Assembly: GCF_014467285.1 (NCBI RefSeq)
Contig: NZ_NKHR01000004.1
Span: forward strand, 227,086-291,085
Direction: 5' to 3'
DNA length: 64,000 bases
DNA from: Xenorhabdus sp014467285
GTDB lineage: Bacteria; Pseudomonadota; Gammaproteobacteria; Enterobacterales; Enterobacteriaceae
The translations under genes were made by a program, and so were the position numbers. Numbering within the stretch: the first letter of the stretch is position 1; every line of letters begins with the position of its first letter. Shown here one piece after another: positions 9,692 through 18,554 of the stretch. The notes under the pieces are model-generated. The model worked only from the letters and a program-made list of their open reading frames with translations, made no database searches and was not told where the DNA came from.

Positions 9692-10906
9692 TTAATGATG
9701 AGACCATTCGATGGTGCTGAGATCCACACCCTGTTTGAACATTTCCCACAATGGAGAAAGATCGCGCAGGTGACCAATCGCGTTGAGAATCAACTTGATT
9801 GCGTAGTCTATTTCTTCTTCTGTGGTAAAACGCCCCAAAGAGAAACGAATAGAACTGTGTGCCAGTTCATCATTCATACCCAGTGCCCGCAGGACATAGG
9901 AAGGTTCCAAACTCGCAGAAGTACATGCCGAGCCAGAAGAAACCGCTAGATCTTTCAATGACATCATCAATGACTCACCTTCAACATAGTTGAAGCTGAC
10001 ATTCAGAATGTGCGGCGCCCCCAGTTCCAAATCACCGTTCAGGTAAACTTCTTCAATATCTTTAATACCGTTCCACAAACGCAGACGTAATCCACGCAGG
10101 CGTTCTGCTTCTGATTCCAATTCTTCTTTTGCAATGCGGTAAGCTTCACCCATACCAACAATCTGGTGAACAGGCAATGTACCTGAACGCATACCACGCT
10201 CATGACCGCCACCGTGCTGCTGTGCCTCAATACGCACGCGAGGTTTACGGCGAACATACAGTGCACCGATACCCATAGGGCCATAAAGTTTATGGGCAGA
10301 GAAAGACATCAGATCAACTTTCAGTTTGCTGAGGTCGATAGGTAATTTGCCAACACTTTGAGTTGCATCAACATGGAAAATGATACCACGGCTACGACAC
10401 ATTTCACCGATAGTCATAATGTCTTGGACAATACCAATTTCGTTATTGACGTGCATGATGGAAACCAGAATCGTATCTTCACGCATGGTGGCTTCCAGCT
10501 CTTTCAGATCAAGCATGCCATTGCTCATTGGTGCAAGGTAAGTGATCTCAAAACCTTCACGCTCCAACTGGCGGCAAGTATCTAAAACCGCTTTGTGTTC
10601 CGTTTTGCTGGTAATAATGTGCTTGCCTTTTTTCTGATAAAATTTTGCAGCACCTTTAATCGCAAGATTATCTGACTCTGTAGCGCCTGAAGTGAACACG
10701 ATTTCACGCGGATCTGCGCCGACCAAATCAGCAATTTGATTACGCGCGATATCAACCGCTTCTTCAGCCTGCCAACCAAAACGGTGTGAACGGGAAGCCG
10801 GGTTACCAAAAATCCCGTCCATAGTTAGATAGTTCATCATCTTTTCAGCAACACGTGGATCGACTGGTGTTGTTGCTGAATAGTCCAAATAAATGGGTAA
10901 TTTCAT
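9692..10906 (-). CDS. iscS: Cysteine desulfurase IscS
   Basis: 404-residue PLP enzyme that converts L-cysteine to alanine and passes persulfide sulfur to IscU and other acceptors (for example thiolation of tRNA). The PLP lysine is K206 in SFSAHKLYGP and the active-site cysteine is C328 in SSGSACTSASLEP on the mobile loop. Length equals E. coli IscS. It lies 49 bases after iscR, and this gap carries no evident terminator, so basal read-through from the iscR promoter is expected. Confidence 0.98.
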   Translation of the reverse strand: MKLPIYLDYSATTPVDPRVAEKMMNYLTMDGIFGNPASRSHRFGWQAEEAVDIARNQIADLVGADPREIVFTSGATESDNLAIKGAAKFYQKKGKHIITSKTEHKAVLDTCRQLEREGFEITYLAPMSNGMLDLKELEATMREDTILVSIMHVNNEIGIVQDIMTIGEMCRSRGIIFHVDATQSVGKLPIDLSKLKVDLMSFSAHKLYGPMGIGALYVRRKPRVRIEAQQHGGGHERGMRSGTLPVHQIVGMGEAYRIAKEELESEAERLRGLRLRLWNGIKDIEEVYLNGDLELGAPHILNVSFNYVEGESLMMSLKDLAVSSGSACTSASLEPSYVLRALGMNDELAHSSIRFSLGRFTTEEEIDYAIKLILNAIGHLRDLSPLWEMFKQGVDLSTIEWSHH

Positions 10907-10955
10907 TGCTCACATGCTCCGTAAGACACTTTTAATACTTTTGTTTGCCGCAAGG

Positions 10956-11450
10956 TTATGCGCGCAGGTTAACGTTAATCGTCTCTTGAGGCCTGCCGTT
11001 CGGTGTACGGCGCTTATCGCCGTCTTGACGATCAGCAACGTCTAACACTTCTTGGTTATTTACTAATTCTTCTAAACTGATGCTGCTCAGGAAACCTGTG
11101 ATGCGATCACTCAGATCACGCCACAATGTGTGCGTCAAACAACGATCACCGCCTTGACAACCTTCTCTGCCCTGACAACGAGTTGCATCAACAGATTCAT
11201 CAACAGCTGAAATCACTTCGGCAACGAAAATCTTACCGGCATCTCTGCCCAGTAAATAGCCGCCACCTGGACCACGGACGCTAGAAACCAGACCATTTTT
11301 ACGCAGGCGGGAGAACAACTGCTCAAGATAGGAAAGGGAAATTCCCTGACGTTCAGAAATGTCGGCTAATGGCACCGGCCCTTCTTGTGAATGCAACGCC
11401 ACATCTAGCATGGCAGTTACCGCATAACGTCCTTTTGATGTCAGTCTCAT
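10956..11450 (-). CDS. iscR: Rrf2-family Fe-S sensor and isc repressor IscR
   Basis: 164 residues from the ATG at 11450 (family N-terminus MRLTSKGRYAV); a longer frame up to 11510 runs through the promoter and is rejected. A winged helix-turn-helix occupies about residues 1-60. The [2Fe-2S] ligands C92, C98, C104 and H107 are all present at the E. coli positions. In its cluster-bound form IscR represses its own operon. Two matching sites lie upstream of the gene (11490-11539). Confidence 0.97.
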   Translation of the reverse strand: MRLTSKGRYAVTAMLDVALHSQEGPVPLADISERQGISLSYLEQLFSRLRKNGLVSSVRGPGGGYLLGRDAGKIFVAEVISAVDESVDATRCQGREGCQGGDRCLTHTLWRDLSDRITGFLSSISLEELVNNQEVLDVADRQDGDKRRTPNGRPQETINVNLRA

Positions 11451-11481
11451 AACAAAAACTCCATGGTGAAATATAGATGAA

Positions 11482-11510
11482 ATTGTGACATTCCTGAGTG
11501 TTTTAGTCAA
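11482..11510 (-). promoter_or_regulatory. iscR promoter
   Basis: A TTGACT -35 element (11505-11510) and CACAAT -10 element (11482-11487), separated by 17 bases, upstream of iscR. The -35 lies inside the proximal IscR-type site. Confidence 0.6.
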
Positions 11511-11539
11511 CTATTTAACCTAGTAATTCACTCAACTAT
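11490..11539 (-). promoter_or_regulatory. Two tandem IscR type-1 binding sites
   Basis: Two abutting 25-bp segments (11490-11514 and 11515-11539) on the minus strand each begin ATAGTTGA and match the type-1 IscR consensus half-sites (ATAGTTGACT...CACTCAGG and ATAGTTGAGT...ACTAGG). The proximal one covers the -35 box, which fits autorepression by [2Fe-2S]-IscR. Confidence 0.75.
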
Positions 11540-11630
11540 TATTTGCTATTTGACCGCCCTTTCACCTTTTTTCACCTGTCTGCCTTAGATCTTTTGGTTG
11601 TTCCTGCTGGCTCTTCCCGCTGGATATCGG

Positions 11631-12365
11631 TTATTTCCTGGCCCATTTTTCCATAGAAGTTAGTATACCTCGCAGAATATTCAGCTCCTGCGTTTCAGGC
11701 CGCGCACGAGTATAAAGCCGTCTTAACCTGTTCATTATTTGCCCCGGATGCGCTTTGCGGATAAAGCCTGATTCGTTCAATACCTGCTCAAGATGTTGAT
11801 AAAAACGCTCCATATCCTCAACAGCCGGATATTCTGCCTCATGATCTGACGAAGAGGCTTCCTCTGGTTGTTCCTGAGCTGAAAGATGCGCCATGCGAAT
11901 TTCATAGCTAACCAGTTGGACAGCCATCGCCAAATTCAATGAACCGTACTCAGGATTTGTCGGAATATAAAGATGGTAATTACATTTTTGCAGCTCTTCG
12001 TTAGTCAACCCAACACGCTCACGGCCAAATACAATCGCAACCGGAGAGTGGCAGGCCGTTTTGACACAACGTTCACCACATTCACGCGGTTCAACCATTG
12101 GCCAGGAAAGGGTACGGGAACGGGCACTGGTTCCGATGACCAACTCACATCCAGCTAATGCTTCATCCAACGTACTCACAATCGTCGCATTGCCGATAAC
12201 GTCACTTGCACCGGCTGAAAGTGCGATAGCATGGGAGTCAGGTTGAACTAACGGATTCACCAGATACAAATTGGTCAATCCCATTGTTTTCATGGCCCGA
12301 GCGGTTGATCCCATGTTACCCGTGTGGGAGGTTTCAACCAGAATAATGCGGATATTCTCTAACAT
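11631..12365 (-). CDS. trmJ: tRNA (cytidine/uridine-32-2'-O)-methyltransferase TrmJ
   Basis: 244 residues from the ATG at 12365 (MLENIRIILVETSHTGNMGS, the family start); an upstream in-frame ATG at 12419 adds an unmatched leader. A SPOUT-fold methyltransferase that 2'-O-methylates position 32 of the tRNA anticodon loop using SAM. Knot-forming motifs VFGRERVGLTNEEL and the NPEYGSLNLAMAVQ segment are visible. It precedes iscR on the same strand, as in E. coli, and is divergent from suhB. Confidence 0.95.
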   Translation of the reverse strand: MLENIRIILVETSHTGNMGSTARAMKTMGLTNLYLVNPLVQPDSHAIALSAGASDVIGNATIVSTLDEALAGCELVIGTSARSRTLSWPMVEPRECGERCVKTACHSPVAIVFGRERVGLTNEELQKCNYHLYIPTNPEYGSLNLAMAVQLVSYEIRMAHLSAQEQPEEASSSDHEAEYPAVEDMERFYQHLEQVLNESGFIRKAHPGQIMNRLRRLYTRARPETQELNILRGILTSMEKWARK

Positions 12366-12490
12366 GACGGCTTTTAAATTCAGTATAAGAGCCGAATATC
12401 TTAACACAGCATTAGTCATTTTGACGAACTACTGCTATACTGCGCGCCGATTTGTTTCCCGTTCTTTAAAATTCTGGTGGAAGATACCCC

Positions 12491-13294
12491 ATGCATCCGA
12501 TGCTAAACATCGCTATACGCGCTGCGCGTAAGGCCGGCAACTACATTGCTAAAAGCTACGAAACCCCTGATGCCATTGAAGCAAGCCAAAAAGGCAGTAA
12601 TGATTTCGTTACCAATGTTGATCGTGAAGCAGAAAAGCTGATTATCGACATTATCCGTAAATCTTATCCTAAGCATACAATTATTACCGAAGAAAGCGGT
12701 GAGCACTTAGGTGAAGAAAACGATTTCCAATGGGTGATCGATCCACTGGATGGCACCACCAACTTTATTAAACGTCTCCCTCATTTTGCGGTTTCCATTG
12801 CTGTGCGTATTAAAGGCCGCACTGAAGTCTCCGTGGTTTACGATCCAATGCGCAATGAGCTGTTCACCGCAACCCGTGGTCAAGGCGCACAATTAAACGG
12901 CTATCGTCTGCGTGGTTCCAAAGCCCGTGATCTGGATGGCACTATCCTTGCGACTGGTTTCCCATTCAAAGCCAAACAGCACACTATCCCTTACATGAAT
13001 GTACTGGGTAAATTATTTGAGCGTTGCGCGGATTTCCGCCGCACAGGTTCCGCCGCATTGGATATGGCTTATGTCGCTGCCGGGCGCGTAGATGGTTTCT
13101 TCGAAATTGGCCTGAAACCATGGGATTTTATGGGCGGTGAATTGCTGGTACGTGAATCCGGCTGCATCGTTACCGATTTCGTCGGTGGTCATAACTATAT
13201 TAATTCCGGCAACATCGTTGCAGGTAGCCCACGTATCGTTAAGGACATTTTGTCTGAAATGCGTGAAGAATTAACGGAAGCACTGAAACGTTAA
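12491..13294 (+). CDS. suhB: Inositol-1-monophosphatase / Nus-factor SuhB
   Basis: 267-residue IMPase-family protein, same length as E. coli SuhB. Metal-binding motifs DPLDGTTNF (about 84-92) and WDFMGGELLVRE (about 217-228) are intact. In E. coli SuhB also acts in the ribosomal-RNA antitermination complex with NusA and RNA polymerase. It is divergent from trmJ with a 125-base gap that must hold both promoters, and is followed by a strong terminator. Confidence 0.96.
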   Translation: MHPMLNIAIRAARKAGNYIAKSYETPDAIEASQKGSNDFVTNVDREAEKLIIDIIRKSYPKHTIITEESGEHLGEENDFQWVIDPLDGTTNFIKRLPHFAVSIAVRIKGRTEVSVVYDPMRNELFTATRGQGAQLNGYRLRGSKARDLDGTILATGFPFKAKQHTIPYMNVLGKLFERCADFRRTGSAALDMAYVAAGRVDGFFEIGLKPWDFMGGELLVRESGCIVTDFVGGHNYINSGNIVAGSPRIVKDILSEMREELTEALKR

Positions 13295-13339
13295 TTCGTT
13301 AATAATTATATAAATATAATTTGAGCAATGTTATTTTCA

Positions 13340-13363
13340 GGGCACCTATTTGGTGCCCTTTTT
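13340..13363 (+). terminator. suhB terminator
   Basis: GGGCACC stem, TATTT loop, GGTGCCC stem, then five T residues. It lies 46 bases beyond suhB and faces the convergent hcaT. Confidence 0.9.
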
Positions 13364-13380
13364 ATCGCCAAGCATGTTAA

Positions 13381-14616
13381 TTAATGTGCATGGGCTTCAA
13401 CTTTTGGCCGCAGAAACAGCGCAGGTAATGCAACCAACGCCATCACCCAAAATATACCACCATCGATATGTTCATACATAAAACCAGCAATCACACTCAT
13501 AACAGCAATCCCTCCTCCCATTGCCAAAGCGGAGTAAGTCGCCTGCAATCGGATGATTTCATTTTCTTTTCTGGCTCCAATAAAACGCATTGCTGCTAAA
13601 TGGCAAACGGTAAAAGTACCGCAATGCAGGATCTGAATAATAATCAGCACGGGTAATTCCGTTGACGTTCCCATTAATCCCCAACGAAGCACACCACAGA
13701 TGCCGGATAGCAATAACAGATTACGTGCACTCCAACGACGGAATAACTGTTTGCTGAAAGTAAAGACGAGGACTTCTGCCACAACGCCTAACGACCAGAG
13801 ATAACCAATGGTTGATGGTGAGTAACCTGCATTCTCCCAATAAATAGTGCCAAAACTATAGTAACCCGCATGTGCAGCCTGCAATAGCGTTACACACACT
13901 AAAAATTGCCACACAGATTTTTCAGACAAAAGTTCTTTAAAAGAGACGGTATTAGTATTCGTGATCTTCTCTTGACCAACGGGCATAATGGCGGGTTTCA
14001 GCATCATTCCCAGCAGCATGACAGCAATACTGAAAATCAGGAAAGCGAGAATGATATGGTGTGTTCCAAACACCTCTTTGCCAATCCAGCCATTCAGACT
14101 GTCAAATGGCATACTCCAGCCAATGTCGAGGCTGCTGATTGAGAAATTTATGCCATTGGCAGACATTAATATACCAGTCAGCGCAGAGCTGATAATAAAT
14201 GCAATCGAACCCCAGACTCTCACCTTGCCGTAATCAAAAGTAAATTGTTTTTGCCATGTTCCGGCCAAAGCATCCGATAAAGGCACCAGTGGCGAGAAAA
14301 ATAAGTTAAAACCTATCATGACAAAGAAAAGCCATGCCCAATGGCTACCAAATACAAATCCAACCGCAAAAAGCAACGCCAGCAATGAAAGGAATCGCAA
14401 CGCCTTAATTAATTTCGATGGATCTTTTACCGTGGGAGAAATAACCAGACTACCGATAAATCGGGCAACCAATCCAACACCCAGTAATATTCCTATCATT
14501 GAAGGCTCAATGCCTTCACCTTTTAACCAGGCAGCCCAAAAAGGCAGAAAGATACCGAAAGAGAAAAAATAAGTGAAATAACCTAACCCTAGCCAAAATG
14601 TTGATGGAATAACCAT
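13381..14616 (-). CDS. hcaT: MFS permease of the HcaT (3-phenylpropionate) family
   Basis: 411-residue major facilitator protein with about 12 membrane segments. Started at the ATG at 14616 because MVIPSTFWLGLGYFTYFFS matches the E. coli HcaT N-terminus; the ORF extends nine codons further. Conserved blocks include FFSPLVPLSDALAGTW, DYGKVRVWGS and ILHCGTFTVCHLAAMRFI. It is about 30 residues longer than E. coli HcaT (379), mainly through an insertion around residues 160-190. The E. coli protein is a putative 3-phenylpropionate importer. No hca catabolic genes are in the window, so the substrate is uncertain. Confidence 0.88.
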   Translation of the reverse strand: MVIPSTFWLGLGYFTYFFSFGIFLPFWAAWLKGEGIEPSMIGILLGVGLVARFIGSLVISPTVKDPSKLIKALRFLSLLALLFAVGFVFGSHWAWLFFVMIGFNLFFSPLVPLSDALAGTWQKQFTFDYGKVRVWGSIAFIISSALTGILMSANGINFSISSLDIGWSMPFDSLNGWIGKEVFGTHHIILAFLIFSIAVMLLGMMLKPAIMPVGQEKITNTNTVSFKELLSEKSVWQFLVCVTLLQAAHAGYYSFGTIYWENAGYSPSTIGYLWSLGVVAEVLVFTFSKQLFRRWSARNLLLLSGICGVLRWGLMGTSTELPVLIIIQILHCGTFTVCHLAAMRFIGARKENEIIRLQATYSALAMGGGIAVMSVIAGFMYEHIDGGIFWVMALVALPALFLRPKVEAHAH

Positions 14617-14641
14617 CCAAATACCCTCATTTCTCAAATAC

Positions 14642-14680
14642 AAAAAAACCCGCTCAAAACTAACGTCATGAGTCGGGCTT
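14642..14680 (-). terminator. glyA terminator
   Basis: Minus-strand GCCCG-A-CTCA pairing with TGAG-CGGG, then seven T residues. It lies between glyA and hcaT, which are both on the minus strand. Confidence 0.75.
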
Positions 14681-14706
14681 ATTACTAAACTACACTTTAT
14701 TTTTAA

Positions 14707-15960
14707 TTATGCGTAAACCGGATATTTTGCGCAGATGTTCAAAACTTTCTGCTTAACGCTTTCAATGGTTGCTTCATCATTGATGTTATCCAGCACATCA
14801 CACATCCAACCTGCCAGCTCACGGGTTTCTTCTTCTTTAAAGCCACGGCGGGTAATTGCAGGTGTCCCGATACGAATACCAGAAGTCACAAACGGGCTGC
14901 GCGGATCGTTAGGCACACTGTTTTTGTTAACAGTAATATTGGCACGCCCCAATGCAGCATCAGCATCTTTACCCGTAATATCTTTATCTACCAGATCCAG
15001 CAGGAACAGATGGTTTTCCGTTTCACCAGAAACAACTTTATAACCACGTTGCAGGAATACTTCGACCATGGTTTTCGCATTTTTAGCGACTTGCTGTTGA
15101 TAGACCTTAAACTCAGGTTCCATTGCTTCTTTCAGTGCAACAGCTTTACCCGCGATGACGTGCATCAGTGGGCCACCCTGAGATCCCGGGAAAACAGAAG
15201 AATTCAGCTTCTTGTAAAATTCTTCATCGCCACCTTTGGCCAGAATCAGGCCACCACGCGGGCCAGCCAGAGTTTTGTGCGTTGTTGTTGTAACAACATG
15301 CGCATGAGGAACTGGGTTTGGATAAACACCAGCGGCAACCAAACCCGCTACGTGAGCCATATCAACGAACAGATAGGCACCGATTTCATCGGCGATTTCA
15401 CGCATCTTCGCCCAATCAACAACACCGGAATAAGCAGAGAAGCCACCGATGATCATTTTTGGTTGGTGTTTTTGCGCTTGGGCACGGATATCGTCGTAAT
15501 CGATTTTACCTTTTTCATCAATGCCATAAGGTACGATGTTATAAAGTTTGCCGGAGAAGTTAACTGGAGAACCATGAGTCAAATGACCGCCGTGTGCCAG
15601 ATTCATTCCTAAAACCGTATCGCCGGGTTTCAACAGTGTCATGTATACCGCGGCATTAGCCTGAGAACCTGAGTGTGGCTGGACGTTTGCATAATCTGCA
15701 CCAAACAGCTCTTTTGCACGGTCAATCGCAAGTTGTTCAACCACATCAACATATTCACAGCCACCGTAATAACGTTTACCCGGATAGCCTTCCGCATACT
15801 TGTTAGTGAGCTGAGATCCCTGAGCCTGCATAACTCTTGGGCTGGTGTAGTTTTCAGAAGCAATCAATTCAATGTGTTCTTCCTGACGATAAACTTCCTG
15901 TTCCATCGCCTGCCACAGTTCGGGATCGTAATTCGCAATATTCATTTCACGCTTTAACAT
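14707..15960 (-). CDS. glyA: Serine hydroxymethyltransferase
   Basis: 417 residues, same length as E. coli GlyA and nearly identical across long blocks. A PLP enzyme that converts serine plus tetrahydrofolate to glycine plus 5,10-methylene-THF, the main source of one-carbon units. The PLP lysine is in TTTTHKTLAGPRGG. It is divergent from hmp; the shared upstream region carries a PurR box, consistent with purine control of one-carbon supply. Confidence 0.98.
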   Translation of the reverse strand: MLKREMNIANYDPELWQAMEQEVYRQEEHIELIASENYTSPRVMQAQGSQLTNKYAEGYPGKRYYGGCEYVDVVEQLAIDRAKELFGADYANVQPHSGSQANAAVYMTLLKPGDTVLGMNLAHGGHLTHGSPVNFSGKLYNIVPYGIDEKGKIDYDDIRAQAQKHQPKMIIGGFSAYSGVVDWAKMREIADEIGAYLFVDMAHVAGLVAAGVYPNPVPHAHVVTTTTHKTLAGPRGGLILAKGGDEEFYKKLNSSVFPGSQGGPLMHVIAGKAVALKEAMEPEFKVYQQQVAKNAKTMVEVFLQRGYKVVSGETENHLFLLDLVDKDITGKDADAALGRANITVNKNSVPNDPRSPFVTSGIRIGTPAITRRGFKEEETRELAGWMCDVLDNINDEATIESVKQKVLNICAKYPVYA

Positions 15961-16067
15961 TTGGTTCTCCTGACTCAGCTACTTCTCTAAAAAATACCCC
16001 TGAGGGCCAGAATGCCACACAGTGTAAACTCTTTTTACTAAATGAGATAGTCTTGACAAGATAATTT

Positions 16068-16083
16068 ACGCAAACGTTTGCAT
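16068..16083. promoter_or_regulatory. PurR box upstream of glyA
   Basis: ACGCAAACGTTTGCAT matches the PurR consensus ACGCAAACGTTTGCGT at 15 of 16 positions. It lies 108 bases upstream of glyA in the glyA-hmp divergent region. Confidence 0.85.
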
Positions 16084-16199
16084 GATGGATTAACAGCGCA
16101 TTGGAAGTTGAATAACTGACTATAGAATCAACAATTCTCAATTTATCAATGATATTTGTGATCTTAGTCAGGGTTTCTGGTAATACAAATTCTAAATTT

Positions 16200-16213
16200 T
16201 TGATTTAAATCAA
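16200..16213. promoter_or_regulatory. FNR box upstream of hmp
   Basis: TTGATTTAAATCAA is a perfect FNR palindrome (TTGAT-N4-ATCAA). It is 107 bases upstream of hmp. In E. coli FNR represses hmp under anoxia. Confidence 0.75.
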
Positions 16214-16255
16214 GATGATCTTCTTTTCTCAATTGAACCTATTCCCAAACACTAT

Positions 16256-16278
16256 AAGTTGTATTTAAAATGCAAGTT
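16256..16278. promoter_or_regulatory. NsrR operator of hmp
   Basis: Two 11-base halves, AAGTTGTATTT and AAATGCAAGTT, separated by one base, fit the NsrR 11-1-11 palindrome. It is centred about 53 bases upstream of the hmp start. NsrR is a nitric-oxide-sensing repressor related to IscR. Confidence 0.8.
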
Positions 16279-16319
16279 ATAGACTTCAGCATCATTTGAG
16301 AAAAATTCAGGAGATCCCC

Positions 16320-17510
16320 ATGCTAGATAGTCAGGTTATCGCAACCATAAAATCCACCATTCCATTAATCGTTTCTACAGGCCCCAAGCTGACTGCACAT
16401 TTTTATGAACGTATGTTCAAGCATCATCCTGAATTAAAAGATATTTTTAACATGAGCCACCAGCTCAATGGTGATCAGCGTGAAGCGCTTTTCAATGCCC
16501 TTTGCGCTTATGCGGCTAATATCGATAATCTGTCTGCTTTATTGCCTGCGGTAGAAAAAATCGCTCATAAACACGCGAGCCTGAACATTAAGCCCGAACA
16601 TTATCAGATTGTAGGTACGCACTTACTGGCGACAATTGACGAAATGTTCCATCCTGGTGATGAAGTTCTCAGTGCCTGGGGAAAAGCCTACAATGTGCTG
16701 GCCAATGTCTTTATCAATCGAGAAGAAGAAATTTATCAAAGTGGTGAATCTCTGGAAGGCGGTTGGCGTGAATTACGTCAATTCCGTGTTAGCCGGAAAC
16801 AACCACAAAGTGACGTTATTACCAGCTTCGAGTTTGTTCCCGTTGATGGTGAAAAGGTCATGGATTACAAGCCGGGGCAATATTTAGGGATTTATATAGA
16901 AGATCCTGCTTTTGAGAACCGTGAAATTCGCCAATATTCTCTGACCGCAGCACCAAACGGAAGCAATTACCAGATTGCGATTAAGCGTGAATCTCAGGGC
17001 AAGGTTTCAAACTTCATGCATGATAAAGTACAGGAAGGCGATCTCGTGATGCTGGCAGCGCCACGCGGTGATTTTTTCCTTGATGTCCAGCATGATACAC
17101 CCGTTACGCTGATTTCAGCGGGTGTAGGTTTAACGCCAATGATGAGTATGCTACAACATCTGCATAATCAACATCATACAGGAACAGTGAATTGGTTCCA
17201 TGCCGCAGAGCATGGCGGCTATCATGCCTTCTCAAATAAGGTAAATGAAATTTCTCAATCTATGCCTAATTTGCATTCGCAGGTTTGGTATCGCGAACCA
17301 CGAGATATAGATCAGAAAGGCATACATTATCAGCATACCGGGCTGATGGATCTTTCTCTCGTAAAAGAATTAATAGCAGTAGAAGGAATGCAATTCTATT
17401 TCTGTGGGCCAGTAGCTTTCATGCAATTCATTGCTAACCAACTTCTGGCAATAGGTGTTGATAAACAACATATCCACTATGAATGTTTTGGCCCACATAA
17501 AGTGATCTAA
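16320..17510 (+). CDS. hmp: Flavohemoglobin, nitric oxide dioxygenase
   Basis: 396 residues from the ATG at 16320, preceded by AGGAGA; the frame extends eight codons upstream without family similarity. Oxidises NO to nitrate using O2, heme, FAD and NADPH. The globin domain (about 1-137) has the proximal heme ligand H85 and distal Y29 and Q53. The FAD domain has RQYSLTAAP, and the NAD domain starts around SAGVGLTPM and ends YECFGPH. NsrR and FNR sites upstream fit nitrosative-stress induction. Confidence 0.97.
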   Translation: MLDSQVIATIKSTIPLIVSTGPKLTAHFYERMFKHHPELKDIFNMSHQLNGDQREALFNALCAYAANIDNLSALLPAVEKIAHKHASLNIKPEHYQIVGTHLLATIDEMFHPGDEVLSAWGKAYNVLANVFINREEEIYQSGESLEGGWRELRQFRVSRKQPQSDVITSFEFVPVDGEKVMDYKPGQYLGIYIEDPAFENREIRQYSLTAAPNGSNYQIAIKRESQGKVSNFMHDKVQEGDLVMLAAPRGDFFLDVQHDTPVTLISAGVGLTPMMSMLQHLHNQHHTGTVNWFHAAEHGGYHAFSNKVNEISQSMPNLHSQVWYREPRDIDQKGIHYQHTGLMDLSLVKELIAVEGMQFYFCGPVAFMQFIANQLLAIGVDKQHIHYECFGPHKVI

Positions 17511-17549
17511 CACAGATAACTGCAACACCTTAAGCGATAACAGTGACAC

Positions 17550-17578
17550 AATGGGGGATGTTACGACCATCTCCCATT
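17550..17578 (+). terminator. Possible hmp terminator hairpin
   Basis: AATGGGGGATG pairs with CATCTCCCATT across a 7-base loop, 40 bases beyond hmp. No T-run follows, so termination is not certain. Confidence 0.4.
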
Positions 17579-17641
17579 CAAATGCGAACTAATTGCCAAT
17601 ATTCCTATATCACGTTATAAAAGGCTTTAGTTAATTAACCT

Positions 17642-17687
17642 GAATTCTGGATAAGAAATTGACGAAGTACCTGTTCCAAGAGCAAAG
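17642..17687 (+). repeat. 46-bp sequence, copy 1 of an inverted pair
   Basis: Begins GAATTCTGGATAAG and ends CCAAGAGCAAAG. The reverse complement recurs at 23699-23744 with two mismatches in 46. The two copies sit at the outer edges of the IS-rich island between hmp and glnB. This copy runs directly into the IS982-like transposase relic. Confidence 0.85.
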
Positions 17688-18280
17688 AACAAATTAGTTG
17701 AAATTTTCTGCGATGTCGATGACTTTTGTCGTTTTTTCATTCCTCAATGGGAGCAGTTTTGTCTCAATAAGGGGTATCGCCTGCGCCGCAGACAAGGTCA
17801 TATGTATCCCAGTGAAATCATGACCATCCTGATCCTCTTTCATATGTCGCATTACCGTGATTTCAAACATTTTTATCTGGCGCATAGTTGGAAATATCAC
17901 CATAACGATTTTCCAACCCTGCTCAGTTATACTCGTTTTGTCAGTGTCGCGCCTTCCGTTTTGGTACCACTGTGCAGTTATCTGACTCAATTAAAAGGGA
18001 AACCCACGGGAATTGCGTTTATTGATTCCACGAGCTGCGCGTGTGTCATAACATCCGTATTCCCCGCCATAAGGTGTTTGACGGGGTAGCCAAACGAGGA
18101 AGAACCTCAATGGGATGGTTTTACGGTTTCAAATTACACTTGATTTTTAACCATCAGGGCGAAATTCTGGCACTTAAAGTCACCTCGGGTAATGTGGATG
18201 ATCGGGAACCTGTCCACGAATTAGCAAAAGAATTAACGGGTTCTCTTTATGGGGCATCATTGACAGAAAACGGATTGTAA
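17688..18280 (+). pseudogene. Degraded DDE transposase (IS982-like)
   Basis: The first frame reads EIFCDVDDFCRFF, then an ATG at 17802, and reaches the catalytic block FIDSTSCAC. There a one-base loss near 18040 moves the reading to another frame that continues CHNIRIPRHKVFDG and GRTSMGWFYGFKLHL...GNVDDREPVHEL. The protein then stops after SLYG, losing the last part of the catalytic domain. The start methionine also seems lost (AAG where ATG is expected before AACAAA). Family assignment to IS982 is from remembered motifs and is moderate; inactivity is clear from the frameshift and truncation. Confidence 0.75.
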
Positions 18281-18554
18281 ATCACAAACGACCATCGATG
18301 TTCCTACCTTTATGTACTGAAGGCACATCGCTGAACTAACTGTTCAATTTAGACCCGTTTGCCCTAATTGTGAAGTAGTCATCTATTGACGGGAAGAGAG
18401 GTATGTTCTACATTCCTTTTCAAGGTTCGCGCAAACCTGTCTGCCTGTAGACAAACTCGCCTTCGCGCTTTGTGCTGTTTTATCAATTTTTAGGGCATTT
18501 TCTTTTAATTGCTCTGTGCTTACAGGCCTCAGAGTATTATAAAAGGAAAAGATC
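18281..18554. other. Intergenic upstream of unknown 309-aa gene
   Basis: About 270 bases with no convincing gene. The last bases carry GGAAAAG before the ATG at 18555. It may include the lost 3' end of the IS relic, but I recognise no terminal repeat. Confidence 0.3.

Noticed and set aside
11451..11510. Upstream extension of iscR
   Set aside because: Runs through the promoter and an IscR site; the family starts at the ATG at 11450.
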